Part shown: positions 46,201-57,431 of the stretch, piece by piece
How positions within the stretch are numbered: position 1 is the first letter of the stretch
Layout: every line of letters begins with the position of its first letter
DNA from: Lasiodiplodia sp. COLG20
Lineage: Eukaryota > Ascomycota > Dothideomycetes > Botryosphaeriales > Botryosphaeriaceae
Direction: 5' to 3'
DNA length: 64,000 bases
Assembly: GCA_009801085.1 (NCBI GenBank)
Contig: VNWV01000001.1
Coordinates: 4,154,001-4,218,000 of the forward strand
Program-made: the position numbers and the translations under genes
Notes under the pieces: generated by a model
What the model was told of the DNA's origin: nothing
Databases searched by the model: none
The model's input: the letters and a program-made list of their open reading frames with translations, nothing else

Positions 46201-46965
46201 TGGATTTGGGGAGGCTGTTCTCCCTGAAATCCTCTAAGGCCGTTCCAGGCCCGGCAAGAGAAAAGGCCTTCTCGGAAAGAACCGCCGCGATACGTATGGG
46301 AGGAGTTTGGTTTCGCTGTGCCTGTCAGTGGCTCTTCTCACCTTGTCTGGGTGTGGACCGGGACTCACTGCTTTGTTGTACTCACTCACCAGACCTTCCA
46401 GCTCGTGCGCCGGCATTCCCAGCACCGTCAAAGACCAGGAACTACCATCCCGAGAACCGCCTATTACACGCCGGCAGAAAAGGCCATTTCGAAGGCCAAT
46501 CCAGAAGGATAGGCGGTATGCATGCACAGCCGTATCCACAAAGCCAGGAGAGCTTGGAGAAGGACATGAAGCCGTGACAATCGCTGCAAGAACACCGGAG
46601 CAAAATCCACTGGTTTCTGCCAGTTCGGGAGGAGAGTTGAGTGCTGACTCATAGGCGATGAATTCGAGCATCTGATGAATGAATAGGGTCGTTCCTTGCA
46701 CCACCGGATTCGAGCACAGTCTAGAGGGAGGATCGACAAGGCTCTCTGGTGTGCTGAGCGATGACCGCATATCATCAGGCAGGACTCTCTTGTCATTGTC
46801 GTCAAGAGTATCGAGCTCAGTGATGAGCGCTTCGTGGCAAGCCTTGAGGAGTGAGTTCGCCGTGTGTGACGATGCCAGGATATCCGCAGTTCGAGTGTTG
46901 ACGTGGTCAGAGCCAAACGAACTGGACCCTTGACCAGCAAAGAGGAGAATGTCCCGGTACACCAT
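40244..46965 (-). CDS. Non-reducing polyketide synthase SAT-KS-MAT-PT-ACP-ACP-TE
   Basis: Nine exons: 46965-46369, 46321-45674, 45619-45283, 45228-45044, 44991-43745, 43689-43118, 43065-40888, 40815-40364 and 40303-40244. Introns are 47-72 bp and the product is about 2,091 aa. Domains in order: starter acyltransferase (GFCSG, Cys122); ketosynthase (DTACSSS, Cys about 555, with VEAHGTGT and GNMGHCEA); malonyl acyltransferase (GHSVG, Ser about 1005); product template ([10 protein letters not shown], His about 1323; FTDTLLH, Asp about 1493); two acyl carrier domains (GIDSL, Ser about 1647; GVDSL, Ser about 1754); a Q-rich linker; and a thioesterase (GWSFGG, Ser about 1924). Length and order match orsellinic-acid-type synthases. 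All catalytic residues are present. If the last intron is retained, the protein ends at 40316 instead. Confidence 0.93.
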
Positions 46966-47118
46966 TGTTGAAATTGAGACTTGTGTAGTATGGACGGGAA
47001 TGTTGAGCTCAGTGTGCGAGTGGACGACGAAAAGGACACAATTATAGGTAACGCCACGCACGCCTCGCCTCCCACTTTCCGCTTGTAGAGATATGGTCTT
47101 GTGTCAGGGAACGTTTCG

Positions 47119-47190
47119 TATCAGACACCGTCTTGGTACAACTTGCCACTGGAGAATACCGTTCTCCACAGCTTTAGAACGGGTCTGATA
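47119..47190. repeat. Nested inverted repeats in the divergent promoter
   Basis: Three perfect arm pairs: TATCAGAC (47119-47126) with GTCTGATA (47183-47190); TGGAGAA (47150-47156) with TTCTCCA (47162-47168); and CCGTTCT (47159-47165) with AGAACGG (47176-47182). The last two overlap and so are mutually exclusive as hairpins. They are possible regulator binding sites. Confidence 0.6.
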
Positions 47191-47354
47191 GCTTTTTACC
47201 ACCGAAGACATATGGCATAGTTCAAACTGTTGTTTTTTACAGACGAAAAATTCGGCATAATCGTTTCCGACATGCTTACTGTGGCGTGAAGGATTGCGAG
47301 GCTGAGGCAGGCGGTGTCAACTTGCACAACGGCACGGACCCGCGTATGTTCAGG

Positions 47355-47365
47355 TACTCCGGCCC
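47355..47365 (-). promoter_or_regulatory. Cluster motif variant GGGCCGGAGTA
   Basis: One mismatch to GGACCGGAGTA. It is the only near copy in the PKS/reductase intergenic region. Confidence 0.5.
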
Positions 47366-47525
47366 CAACGCATTGCTCCAAGAGGATGTTGAGCCGCCGA
47401 ACCGAAATTCTGATATGGAGTTCTCTGGATATAGGCCTTGCGGCTGCCCTTTACCTTCAGCAGACCAAGCGTTGACCACTGATTTCGTTGTTCGGGCTCA
47501 CAACTCAAACATCAACTTCTGAATT

Positions 47526-50500
47526 ATGGGCAGCCTAAAGAACTCGAGATTCATACGTGCCAGATTCAGCCCTGTCACACCGCACTCACAGGATCTAGAA
47601 AAGGACACCATCCGGTCTCTGCCAGATCTTATCGACTTCAATGCCGAGGCAAATCCGGACCACACCTTCTGCATCCAAGCAGAGGCCAGACCCCCTTCAG
47701 ACAGCGGAACCCAATTTGGGACTCGCAGAATCTCCTTCAAAGATCTCAAGAACGCTGTTGGCGCTTGTTCCGAATGGCTGGTAGAGAACGTTGGACAGTC
47801 TCGAGTCCCAGACTCTCGACCGGTTGCTTTGTACATTGAAAGTGACGTTGGCCTCTTCATATATCTGGCCGCACTTCTGGCATCAGGGATTCCGGTATGA
47901 CTGCCACGGTGCACTCTTTTTTCATTGTGCTAATACATGCCGCAGGCGCTGCTTCTATCGGCCAGGCTCAGTGCAGCGAGCGTCAATCACCTTCTAAAGG
48001 AAACGAATGCCCAATCCATTCTGCTGTCCAAGCGGACGGAGCATACCATCGCAGCCGATGTTAAAGGAATTTCCGATGTGATTCGAATTCAACCTTACAC
48101 TGCCTTCTTGCAGTCCTCTGCCAAGGATCAACGCGCCCCGACCAACAGCACGTTCCGGCGGACTCCAGTTCGCGAGTGGGATTGTAATGCGCTGATACTT
48201 CATTCGTCGGGGACAACTGGGCTCCCAAAGCCCATCCGACTGGCTCATCGCTACATCCTTGGATATGCAGCGTGCCACCTCTTTCCAGCGGATGAGGCCG
48301 TTGATTGGTGTAATCTCTCAACATTACCCCTGTACCATGGCTTTGGCTTGCTGGCACCGTGCCTCAGCCTATCAATTGGGATGACATGCTGTTTTCCACC
48401 GTCATCAACCATCCCAGCCGCACACTCAACCCTGGAACTTCTTGAAACGTTCAAAGCAGGGTCGCTCATGACGGTGCCCAGCATCCTGGAAGACATCGTG
48501 AACCTGGCTCCTGCCGAACGTGCTTCCGGCTTTTCTCTCCTCAAGCCCCTCCGGTTCGTTGCGGTTGGCGGTGGTCCTCTTAAACCCGAGGTCGGCGAGG
48601 CTCTTGTGGCCGGAGGAGTCAGCGTGCTCAATCACTACGGTGCCACTGAGATTGGCGCCATTGCCCCAATCTTCCGGCCGGGTGCGGACTACGACTGGAG
48701 ATACCTGCGTCTGCGGACCGACTTGGGTCTTGAGCTCCAGCAAGCCAGCTCAGAAAGTGTTCCAGAACACGAAATGAGGTACAGACTCGTTGGCTATCCC
48801 ATTGGCTGGAACAGACCTTTTTACATCCAGGATGAGATTCTGAAGAGACCTGGCTCTAAGTACGTCGAGGTGAAGATCCTTGGAAGGCAAGATGACTTGA
48901 TTGTGCTCAAAACGGGAGAGAAGGTATCTCCTCAGGGCATCGAAGAAGTTTTGATGAAGGACCCAACCATCAAAACTGCTGTATGTGTCGGTCAAGGCAG
49001 GTTTGAGCTGGCAGTTCTCATTGAGCCATCAAACAAAGCGCCTGCAGATGCAGACCAACTGGTTGAGCATGTGTGGCAACTCGTGTGCCTGGCCAATCGC
49101 TCCGTGGACCAGCATGCACAGATCTCCTCCGAACGCGCAGTCATTATCAAACCCTCCCACAAGGTGATTCCACGATCCGACAAAGGCTCGGTAATGCGCA
49201 GAGAGGTCCATGATCTATTCGAGGAGGAGATCAACGCAGCCTATGAAGCCTTGGATCTGGAGTCATTCGCATCTTCGGCAACTCTGAACACGGAAAACCT
49301 GGAAGACGGCATCACTTCCTTGATAGGGACGGTTTTGGGCCAGGATGTCTGGTTCCGATCCGAAGATGATCTATTCGAGCTTGGAATGAATTCTTTGCAA
49401 GCCACCCGCCTTGCGCGTTTCTTAAATTCTTCCCTCAGCAAACTCCTACCACGAGATCGAGAAGATGTCCGCATTACAGCTGCCTTCATATATCAACACC
49501 CATCGGTATCTTCGTTGGCAAAAGCAATCCGTGCAGCGCTGTCGAGCAGGAGTGAAAGTGAAGCAGACATGCAGGACCGGACAATTCAGATGCAGGCTCT
49601 GGCCGACGAACTGGTCGAAGAGATTCGCACTGACCAGCCCAGGAACAGAATCGCCTTTGATTTTGTTGACAACAGTAGTCTTCACCACAAAGTTGTTCTT
49701 TTGACCGGGTCCACCGGAAATCTTGGCTGCCACATGCTCGGACGACTGGTCAGAATGCGCCAAATCACGCGCATCATCTGCCTGAACCGGGCAAAGCCGG
49801 GTGGAACCGTATCTGATCTGAGGGAGCGCCAGGAGCAGGTCAACGCTACTGCCGGCATCGTCCTGGATTCGGAAGCGTGGGACAAGATCGAGTTCGTTGC
49901 CGCCAACACGCAGGCGCCCGACCTCGGACTTACGCAGGAGCAGCGCACGCAGCTCGCCCGCACCGTCACCCATGTCGTGCATCTGGCGTGGCCCATGGAC
50001 TTCAACAGGAAGCTCCACAGCTTCAAGCCCCAGCTGCAGGCGCTAAAGGCGCTCGTCAGCTTGTGTCGCGATGCACACCACGCCCGAGGGGGAAACTTCA
50101 ATCCGAGACTTGTGTTCGCCTCTTCCATTGCTGTCGTCAGGCACTACCCGGATCTCACCGGAAGCTCAGTGGTTCCAGAGGAGCGGTTGCCTGACCCACG
50201 CGTTGCAGCGGCGATGGGATATGCAGAAGCGAAGTGGGTGTGCGAAGAATTCCTCTTCCGAGTGGGTCAGATGTACCCTGACGAGGTAACTCCGATGGTT
50301 GTTCGTATCGGTCAGCTGAGCGGTCCTGAACGAGAAGGGATCTGGAAGACGGAGGAACACTTCCCGGCCCTCGTGAAGGCGTCTCAGATGATATCCGCAT
50401 TCCCGAGCTTGAAAGGAGTATGTCCAACTCCCATAGTCAATTGCCGTCATTTTCTAACTGCACACAGAATTTCTCGTGGCTTCCAGTCGACCGCGCAGCA

Positions 50501-50863
50501 GCAGCCCTGTCAGACATCCTCCTGCAGGACCGGCAGATGCCAAGCCGTTTCTACCACCTTGAGAATCCTATTCGCCAACCGCTGGCTGATGTAGGCACCT
50601 TTATCATTGATGAATTAAAGCTTCAGCAGAAGAGGCCCATTCCATTCGAGACCTGGCTGGACCGGGTTGCCGCAACAGGGTATGCCTCCAGTCTCATGAA
50701 CTTCTTTCAGAATGAGTTTCGAAGTCTCGCGGATGGATCTACTGTACTGGAAACGAGTGCCTCCAGAAAGGCGTCTCTTTACCTGTGGGGAGAGAGTGGA
50801 ATAGGTAAGGATCTCGTCGTAGAGTATATTCGTAGGTGGAAGAAGCTGGGGTTTCTTACGTAG
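47526..50863 (+). CDS. NRPS-like adenylation-thiolation-reductase (carboxylic acid reductase)
   Basis: Three exons: 47526-47894, 47946-50417 and 50468-50863, giving 1,078 aa. The adenylation domain carries ALILHSSGTTGLPKP (about 205-218) and HYGATEIGAI. The thiolation domain has DLFELGMNSLQATRL, whose Ser (about 604) takes phosphopantetheine. The thioester reductase domain has the NADPH motif LLTGSTGNLGCH (about 710) and the SDR-type Tyr/Lys in GYAEAKWVCEE (about 880). There is no condensation domain. Family members activate an aryl or alkyl acid and release it as the aldehyde. Divergence from a PKS ending in a thioesterase suggests the PKS frees an aryl acid that this enzyme reduces; similar PKS plus A-T-R pairs make aryl aldehydes in fungal meroterpenoid pathways. 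Substrate identity is inference. Confidence 0.9.
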
Positions 50864-51292
50864 ATGATAACTGCTCTCGCTACGTTTCAATCAAATGATC
50901 GTTCATGGCCTGCACAAATTTGTTCATACTGAACACTTACCTAATGACTAAGCTGAAACAATAATACGAAGTCTTCTATGCCGCAGTATCCCGAGGAAAC
51001 CACCTGAAGATCCTTAGCCACGACTGTCTGTATCCTTATTTGTCTAAGAAAGTACACGTCTAATTCGCATGTATCTCCATATTCGACTTGTAAATGTATA
51101 AGTCAATCTGATTGTCGAAGATGCATTTATTGCTTTGAAGCTTTGCATTGATTTTCGTACCTACTTTACAACTTCTCACCGGTTCAAATCACAAAAGCAT
51201 TCCAGGTGCTATCTTCTTCTACAGTCGAATGTTTCAGAACATCCTTCTGCCTAATTCCACTCCTTATGCATCATACAACACGCTCAACCAAA
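50864..51292. other. Convergent 3' spacer
   Basis: AT-rich region between the 3' ends of the reductase and the hydrolase. I see nothing in it. Confidence 0.5.
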
Positions 51293-52575
51293 TCAAAAGC
51301 CGACGCTCTTGAGGAAAGAAAGCGTGTCTGTCATTAAATCCTGTCCACTGTAATGATAGAGAATCAAATGTCCGGTTTCAGGATAAACCTTGATGTCGTG
51401 GGCGGATGCCTTGGGAAATTTGTCGAAGAGGGCATACGGCTGGCTGCCGCAAACTTCGCCTCCACAGAAAGTCGAGTCTCCTAAAGGCATCACGAACGCC
51501 GATTAGTGTCTGCATCAGGAAGGTTGAGATTGTTGGTTGGGCAAACTCACTCTCGCCAATGCCCAGGAAAACAGGGCCCTTGTATTCAGGAGCATCCACA
51601 AGGTGATATGTGAAGGTCATGGCAGCACCGAAGGAGTCGAAGTCTCGAGTGTTCCTGCCATAGTCGTGAGCCACCACAGTCAGACAAGACTTTACAAAGA
51701 CTCACCAGTCGACCTCCAAAATGTTGGGATCGTAGGCACCAGAGAAGCAGGCAGTGATGCGTCCCTCCCGTGTTGACTGCGTTTGATACGTCGCCGGCAC
51801 ATGTCCCCACTTGTCTGGATCAATTTGTTGTGCAGGAGCTTGCAGGCCGGACAGGAAGGCGGGATAGATCCACGACGCATCCCAGGAGATGCCATGGAGC
51901 ACGATGGCATCGACATCGTCCGGGTACTGCTGCGCGAGCGAGTTGGCCACGATGCCGCCGATGGAGAAGCCGACAAAGACGATCTTCTTCCACTGCTTGC
52001 CATCGACCTCGCCACGCCGCAGCTTCTGGATTACCTCGTGGATATTCTCAACGTACGTCTGCGTCTGGGCCTCGAGCAAGCCGTCGGGGAACGTGCTGTT
52101 TCCGTTGCCTGTTTCCACCGCTGTCAGCTCGATTGATCTTGCTGCTTTTGCTGCTGTAGCCGCGTGTGCCCGCTCACTGACCTATCAAGTCGACTGCCAG
52201 TGTAGGGTATCCCTCCTCGCTCATGCGTTTGACCCAGCTGTACCGCTCTGGCTGGTATGGCAGGTCCCACATGACTTTGTTGAATGACGCGCCATGAACA
52301 AGGAGCTGGATGGTATCGGTGTGGTCCTCCTGCGCCTCCTCAACTGGAGTGCACAGCCGGGAAGAAAGTGTGTACTCATTCGAGACGAGGATGTCCTTGC
52401 GCGCGAGCGCATACAAAATGTTGGCGCTGTATGCGTGGTCTTGGAAGGTTTCGCGCGTGGTTCGCTCGACGCTGACATTGATGTCATAGTCCGTGCAGGA
52501 TTGCGAAGAGGTTTCAATTGCCGTGTATTGGGCGTGAAGAGCCTGAGCGGCGAGGAAAATTGCTGATGGCCGCAT
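51293..52575 (-). CDS. Secreted alpha/beta hydrolase
   Basis: Four exons (52575-52182, 52108-51706, 51654-51551 and 51480-51293) give 362 aa. The N-terminus (MRPSAIFLAAQALHAQ) looks like a short signal peptide. The hydrolase fold shows LLVHGASFNKVMWD (oxyanion region), the nucleophile elbow VFVGFSIGGIVAN (Ser about 180) and a late His in YPETGHLILYH. All three triad elements are therefore plausible, with the acid not pinned down. A cysteine pair near the C-terminus (TFCGGEVCGSQPY) fits secretion. In this setting it may hydrolyse or transfer an ester or lactone of the pathway product. It carries a cluster motif 198 bp upstream of its ATG, supporting membership. Confidence 0.85.
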
Positions 52576-53126
52576 GGTCGCGAGTCGTGTATGAAAAAGC
52601 CGCTGGGGCTTTCACGACACACGCCGCGTCCAGCGGTAAAATAGCGATCTCATTGTTGAAAATCGTGTTGCAGAGGTGTTGTTCTCTGGTGCCCATGCAT
52701 TCGAAGCCCGGCGTAGAGCATCATGGTGTGCCCCAGACCGGAGCCTGGTGGGGAGCGTCACGATGTGGGTCTGGGACCGGAGTACAGCTGCATGTGGGTG
52801 CTGCCTAAGAAGCCCCGCTCAATACGAGCATTGGCGCGGAGAACACCAATTGGAGAACATATATCTGATGCAACTAATAGCTACGTTGGCCAATGAGACC
52901 TTGAGTATCACTCACGGCAGTGGATTCACAAGTAGATGTTTCCGATCTATTACCGATGCAGAAGAACATGGGTGGAAAGAGATGGAACTCAACATCATTC
53001 AAGGTCTCTAAGAATTGCTACATTATTTCGCCCTGTGGCAGCAAATCACAACGCATTTTGACTTCATGGAATTTCGTAGGCATGCGCATTGCTTTGGGGG
53101 TTTCCCACTAAATGCTACTGTCCAGC
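52576..53126. other. Hydrolase promoter region
   Basis: The 5' flank of the hydrolase and the 3' flank of the next minus-strand gene. It holds the cluster motif at 52774-52784 and a weaker relative, AGACCGGAGCC, at 52735-52745. Confidence 0.55.
52774..52784 (+). promoter_or_regulatory. Cluster motif GGACCGGAGTA, hydrolase promoter
   Basis: An exact copy, 198 bp upstream of the hydrolase start codon. Confidence 0.7.
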
Positions 53127-53784
53127 TCAAAGTTCGCCATCTGAGACTTGCGTAACAAAAGTGCTCTTTCCAGCCTCCACTTCCGAAACCACGACATGAT
53201 CAGGGATCTTCCCGCCCTTGAAGTAGAAATCTGAAACAACAGTTCCTTCGGACCACCATGCCGTTTGTCTGCCGTCGGTCCCAACGCTGAAGAAGATGTC
53301 GCCTGCACCCACGCGAAGGCAGCGGCCAGAGGGGACTCTTAAATCTCCTACAAGCAGTTGTGAGCACTTGTTTTAATCTGAGGGACATGTGCAAATGCTT
53401 ACCAATTCCAGCACTCATCAGGATAAGGGATGGTTCAGGCGCGGGGTGAGCGGGCATGAAAGACTGGCCGTAGAAGATGTATTGGTAGGCAGCATCGAAG
53501 CCGCCCTCCCAATCAATTCGGAAGGCGTTGTCGATTCCCGGAAGGCTGGTGGAGATTGTATCAACTTGCCAGCACTCAATCGTGTTCTCCCAGTGCCCGG
53601 ACGCATTTTTGAACTGTGTGAGGGCCGGGAGCACGACCTGAGCTGGATCTGTGCTTGTGGGGCACCGGATCTGACAGTCCTCGGTTGCCAAAGAGCCCTG
53701 AGCTTCAATCGGACTCTTTGAAAAGAACGAAGGAGTGGCTACCGCAAGAGCGGCTTCGATGCAGAGGATGAGGGAGAATCTCAT
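53127..53784 (-). CDS. Small secreted protein of unknown function
   Basis: Two exons (53784-53403 and 53347-53127, 55 bp intron) give 200 aa. A clear signal peptide (MRFSLILCIEAALAVATP) is followed by a mostly beta-rich sequence: ENTIECWQVDTISTSLPGID, the aromatic DAAYQYIFYGQSF, the phrase FMPAHPAPEPS, then VGAGDIFFSVGTDGRQTAWW. The glycine and beta pattern with one His in a P-A-H-P context is reminiscent of cupin-like folds, but I do not recognise the family and see no full metal-binding motif. It shares a 342 bp divergent promoter, with one cluster motif, with the secreted FAD oxidase, so the two are probably co-expressed. It could be an extracellular enzyme or a binding protein for the product. 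Confidence 0.8.
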
Positions 53785-54126
53785 GGCTGCGATCAGGCTT
53801 CTGAAGGGACAAAGACGGAGGCGTGCACTTGAAAGAGTCTTGAGCTGGGAATATGTAGCTGGATACCAGAGAGATGATTTTCATGACTTCATGACTTGCA
53901 GCCGAGCCGCGTTACAGCTTCACTACCCGGGTTGAAGTTGTGCCTACGGTAGGCAAGCGGCTAAAGCGATGGCGTGAGCAGATTGTACGCCGGTCCGCAT
54001 CCAGCATTCCCGCCCCCAAGTGTTTGGTCCGAAGCATCCGTGCCGAGAAATTTATACCGCGTAGTCCCACACACAAGATCTGCCTGCATGCACTGAAACG
54101 GTACCTTGCAGTAGTCGTTCATCACC
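53785..54126. promoter_or_regulatory. Divergent promoter, secreted protein / FAD oxidase
   Basis: 342 bp shared promoter. The cluster motif at 53986-53996 lies 130 bp from the oxidase ATG and 201 bp from the other ATG. Confidence 0.6.
53986..53996 (-). promoter_or_regulatory. Cluster motif GGACCGGCGTA
   Basis: Exact C variant of the motif on the minus strand. Confidence 0.7.
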
Positions 54127-55893
54127 ATGGTCTCTTCTAGCATCTCTATTGGCGTTGCTCTCAGCACTTCGGCGCTTCTTGCCAGTGCTGCCCCGATTCA
54201 GCAATGCGTAAGTGATCATCTTCCAGCATCATGGAGCAGATCTGAGACTGACGAATGAACTCTTACAGTGTACCCTGCTCGCCCAGCAGTATCCGGATGA
54301 TGTGTTCGCGCGCAACTCGTCCACGTGGACCGCTCAGAACACGGACTTTTGGTGTAAGCGCTCCCCAGGCTGGCCCACCTTTCATACTAATTGGGACAGC
54401 TGCCACGGAGATCCGTGACCCCTCTTGTGTGTTTCTTCCCGACTCTACGGAGAAGGTGGCTGGTGCTGTTGCACTCTTTGCGCAGAACGAATGCAAGTTC
54501 TCCATTAAGGGCGGTGGCCACAGCGCGATTCCTCAGGCCGCCAACATTGATGATGGCATCCTGATGCCCATGGAGAAAATCGATGTGAAAGAGCCACATG
54601 TGGATGAGCACTACATCAGAGTTGGTGCCGGTGCAAAGCTCGGCACCGTGTACGAGACTCTGGACCCGCTCAACCAGTGCGCCATCATCGGTCGCTACGA
54701 AAAAGTTGGTCTCGGCCTCGCGGTTGGTGCGGGCATTTCGTACTGGAGTAACAAGGAAGGGCTGGCGGTCGACAACGTCATCAACTACGAGGTTGTTCTT
54801 GCCAACGGCACCATCGTCAATGCCAATGCGACCAGCCATCCGGACCTGTTCTGGGCGCTGAAGGGTGGAAACAACAACTTTGGCGTTGTCACACACTACG
54901 ACCTCCACACCGTCGACACGGAGGGAGCGATGTACGGTGGTATCATGTACTATCCGGAGTCTTCCCTCGATCAGGTTGCCGACGTCATCTACGACTACCA
55001 TGTGCATCAGGCGGTTGACGACATCTACACCCACACGCTCCCTCAGTACGGCTTCAACGGTACCACCAACGAGACGATCAGTTTCACTCCGGTCGTTTAC
55101 AATAAGGCTGTCGACGAATTGCCCGAGATCATGAAGCCGTGGATTGAGGTCAACTACACCAGGAGCACGCTGAAGAAACGCCAGTACACGGACTTGGCGA
55201 TTGAGCTAAATGACGGATTTGCAGATGGCCTAGTGTAAGCGAGCTGTGATTTACCCACCTTCATCGCCAAGCACTAACAAGTTGCAGTCAGGAACAGCGC
55301 GTCTTTACCGTGTATGCCGATGCCCAGCTGTACAAAGACCTCTGGTGGAACTATCGGGTGTGGCTTCAGCAGTTCCGTGACGTCGATGGATTTTACGGAC
55401 TGCATGTCAACATGCCCATCACGCCGCGGCAGGTGCAACAAGGAGTGGCTAAGGGCACGAACGCCCTGGGCTTGGACGCGCAGGCTGGAAACACAACGCT
55501 TGGAGGTAGGTTCTCTCAGATTCTCCATGGAGTGGAAGGGAGATGCTAACGTAATCTGCAGTGATCTACTTTGGTGTTACCTTCAACAACATGGAGGATG
55601 CGGAGCGCGTGCTTACCGCGCACGACGAGTTTGTCAAGTCTCAGCAGGAGCTCGCGGCCAGCCGTGGGCTGTTGCATCCTTATATGTAAGTGTATCCTGT
55701 CTGGTTAATCCGTTATGTGGGCAAACTGACGTAGATCTTTCACAGCATGCTCACTTACTCGGGATGGAACCAGGAGGCCATTGCCAGCTACGGCGAGGAG
55801 AATGTTGCCAAGCTGAAGGACGTGGCAGCCATTTATGATCCGACGCAGGTCTTCCAGCGTTTGGTTCCCGGGGGTCAGAAGTTGCCCGCTTAA
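54127..55893 (+). CDS. Secreted berberine-bridge-type FAD oxidase
   Basis: Six exons: 54127-54207, 54269-54353, 54400-55234, 55288-55505, 55562-55685 and 55746-55893, giving 496 aa. The signal peptide is MVSSSISIGVALSTSALLAS. The PCMH FAD domain has FSIKGGGHSAIPQAANID, with His96 as the expected covalent FAD ligand. VGAGAKLGTVYETL, VGAGISYWS and LANGTIVNANATSHPDLFWALKGG follow. The C-terminus KDVAAIYDPTQVFQRLVPGG ends in the typical oxidase block. No second FAD-linking Cys is evident in the GAGISYWSN region. Cluster-encoded enzymes of this class catalyse dehydrogenation, ring closure or oxidative coupling with O2. Its place beside secreted partners suggests a late step in the secretory pathway or outside the cell. 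Confidence 0.9.
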
Positions 55894-56465
55894 AGTCGAG
55901 TGGGTGAAGGATGCTGGTCATGGTGTGCTACCAATACCGGTCAACGGTCTTTCAGCCTGTCATTGATCTTTCTTTATGAGAAGGATATTTATTATCTTCT
56001 TTACCGTCGCTGAGCTGGGACGGAGACGTAGTTTTAAGATTTTCTGCTGCGTGTTAGTTAACAGATGATTTGTTCTGAATTTAATCTGCCATCTTGCTTC
56101 TGGCGCGGGAAGGTTCTGAGCCATGTGTGTGGAGTGCATTCCTTCACACAGACCCTGTCGTAGGGTAAGTGGGTCGCGCAAGCATCAGTGCGGCTGTATT
56201 TCTTTTTGCATATGAGGGATTTACAGCGGCGGGGCACTTCAATCAGCTAAAAGTGCCACACTACGTCACATGGTAATTTTAAGAAGCATTGTGCGAGGAG
56301 CAGGGCAAGGAACAAGATGGAAGGGCGACGACGTCCCGGGGGGTGCGGGGCGGGCAACAGGAAGCGCAAATGGTCTCGGTTAAGAGTGTCACAAGCTACA
56401 ACCATGCGGATTTAAAGGCTTGTAGATGGATTTAAGCTACGGACTAAGGAGATAAGACGGAACTG
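55894..56465. other. Convergent 3' spacer
   Basis: Between the FAD oxidase and the first SDR 3' ends. I see nothing in it. Confidence 0.5.
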
Positions 56466-57367
56466 CTATCCTTGCAGATCGGTGCCACCCCCAATGTGCT
56501 GCCAGGCCAGCATCTGAGCGCGGCGTTGGTCGTGGGCACGCAGCTCGGCTTGAGGCACGTCGGGTCCAACAGCCAGTAGAGGAGGCACCTCCGGGCCGGC
56601 CAGGACCTTGACAATGGCCTGTGCACCCTTCAGCGGATCACCCTGCTGGGCCCCATGGAGGCCGTCGAATGCGGCGCGGATGGGATCCAAGACGGCGTCG
56701 TAGTCGGAAATATGGGCCTGCACCTTGCGTCGGTGGCCAGGCTGCAGGAAGTTGGTGCGGAAGTGGCCCAGCTGCACCAGGCAAACTCGCACGCCCAGCG
56801 GCGCGAGCTCGTCGTGCATGGCCTCAGTCAGGGTCGAGAGGGCGGCTTTGGCGGCGCAGTAGGGCCCAGCGTTGGGCGAGCCGCGCAGGGCGCCAATGCC
56901 GGCAACGTTGGCGATGACGCCGGCCCGCGCGCGCCGCATGAGCGGGAGCACTGAACGGGCCAGGCGCAGCGGGCCGAGGGCAATCGTGTCAAAGAGCTGC
57001 TGCAGCTCGTGGTCGCTGCGTCACACATCACCATCAGCCCTCAACGCCCCTGGCAACATGCAACCCTCACTCACCTGGTCTCCTCGGCTGCGCCCTCCAG
57101 CAGATAGCCCGCCGCATTGACGAGAACATCGATGGTGCCCTCGCGCTCTGCGATGCCTGCCACGGCCTCGGCCAGCTGCTCGCTGCTTGCGGCCACGTCC
57201 AGCTCCAGCGCGCGGCACCCAGCACGCACGACGGGCTCCAGCCTCGCGGCATTGCGGCCGACGGCGACAACTGTGGCAAAGCGCGCAGCCTCGAGGGCAA
57301 TGGCCTGGCCAATGCCCGAAGATGCGCCTGTGACGACCCACACGGGGCGACGGACTGAAGAAGCCAT
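56466..57367 (-). CDS. Short-chain dehydrogenase, SDR A
   Basis: Two exons (57367-57075 and 57015-56466, 59 bp intron) give 280 aa. The NADP motif TGASSGIGQAIALEA, the NAAGY motif and the catalytic YCAAK are present. At the catalytic Ser position, 13 residues before the Tyr, this protein has Gly (IANVAGIGALRG), while both neighbouring SDRs have Ser. The Gly would be expected to weaken or change activity. C-terminal features (GDPLKGAQAIVKVL, then a proline-rich stretch and AWQ) are shared with the other two SDRs, so the three are paralogues. Divergent from SDR B, with two motif-like sites between them. Confidence 0.88.
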
Positions 57368-57431
57368 AGTGGAGTTGTATCGTTACCCAGCATCAAAGCG
57401 GGCCCCCCGCTGTTGATATTCCCAGCGCCTC

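Larger units (their letters stand above)
46966..47525. promoter_or_regulatory. Divergent promoter PKS / A-T-R reductase
   Basis: 560 bp between the two ATGs. It holds nested inverted repeats at 47119-47190 and a near-match of the cluster motif (47355-47365, TACTCCGGCCC on the plus strand, one mismatch), 160 bp from the reductase ATG and 389 bp from the PKS ATG. Co-expression of both genes is likely. Confidence 0.65.
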
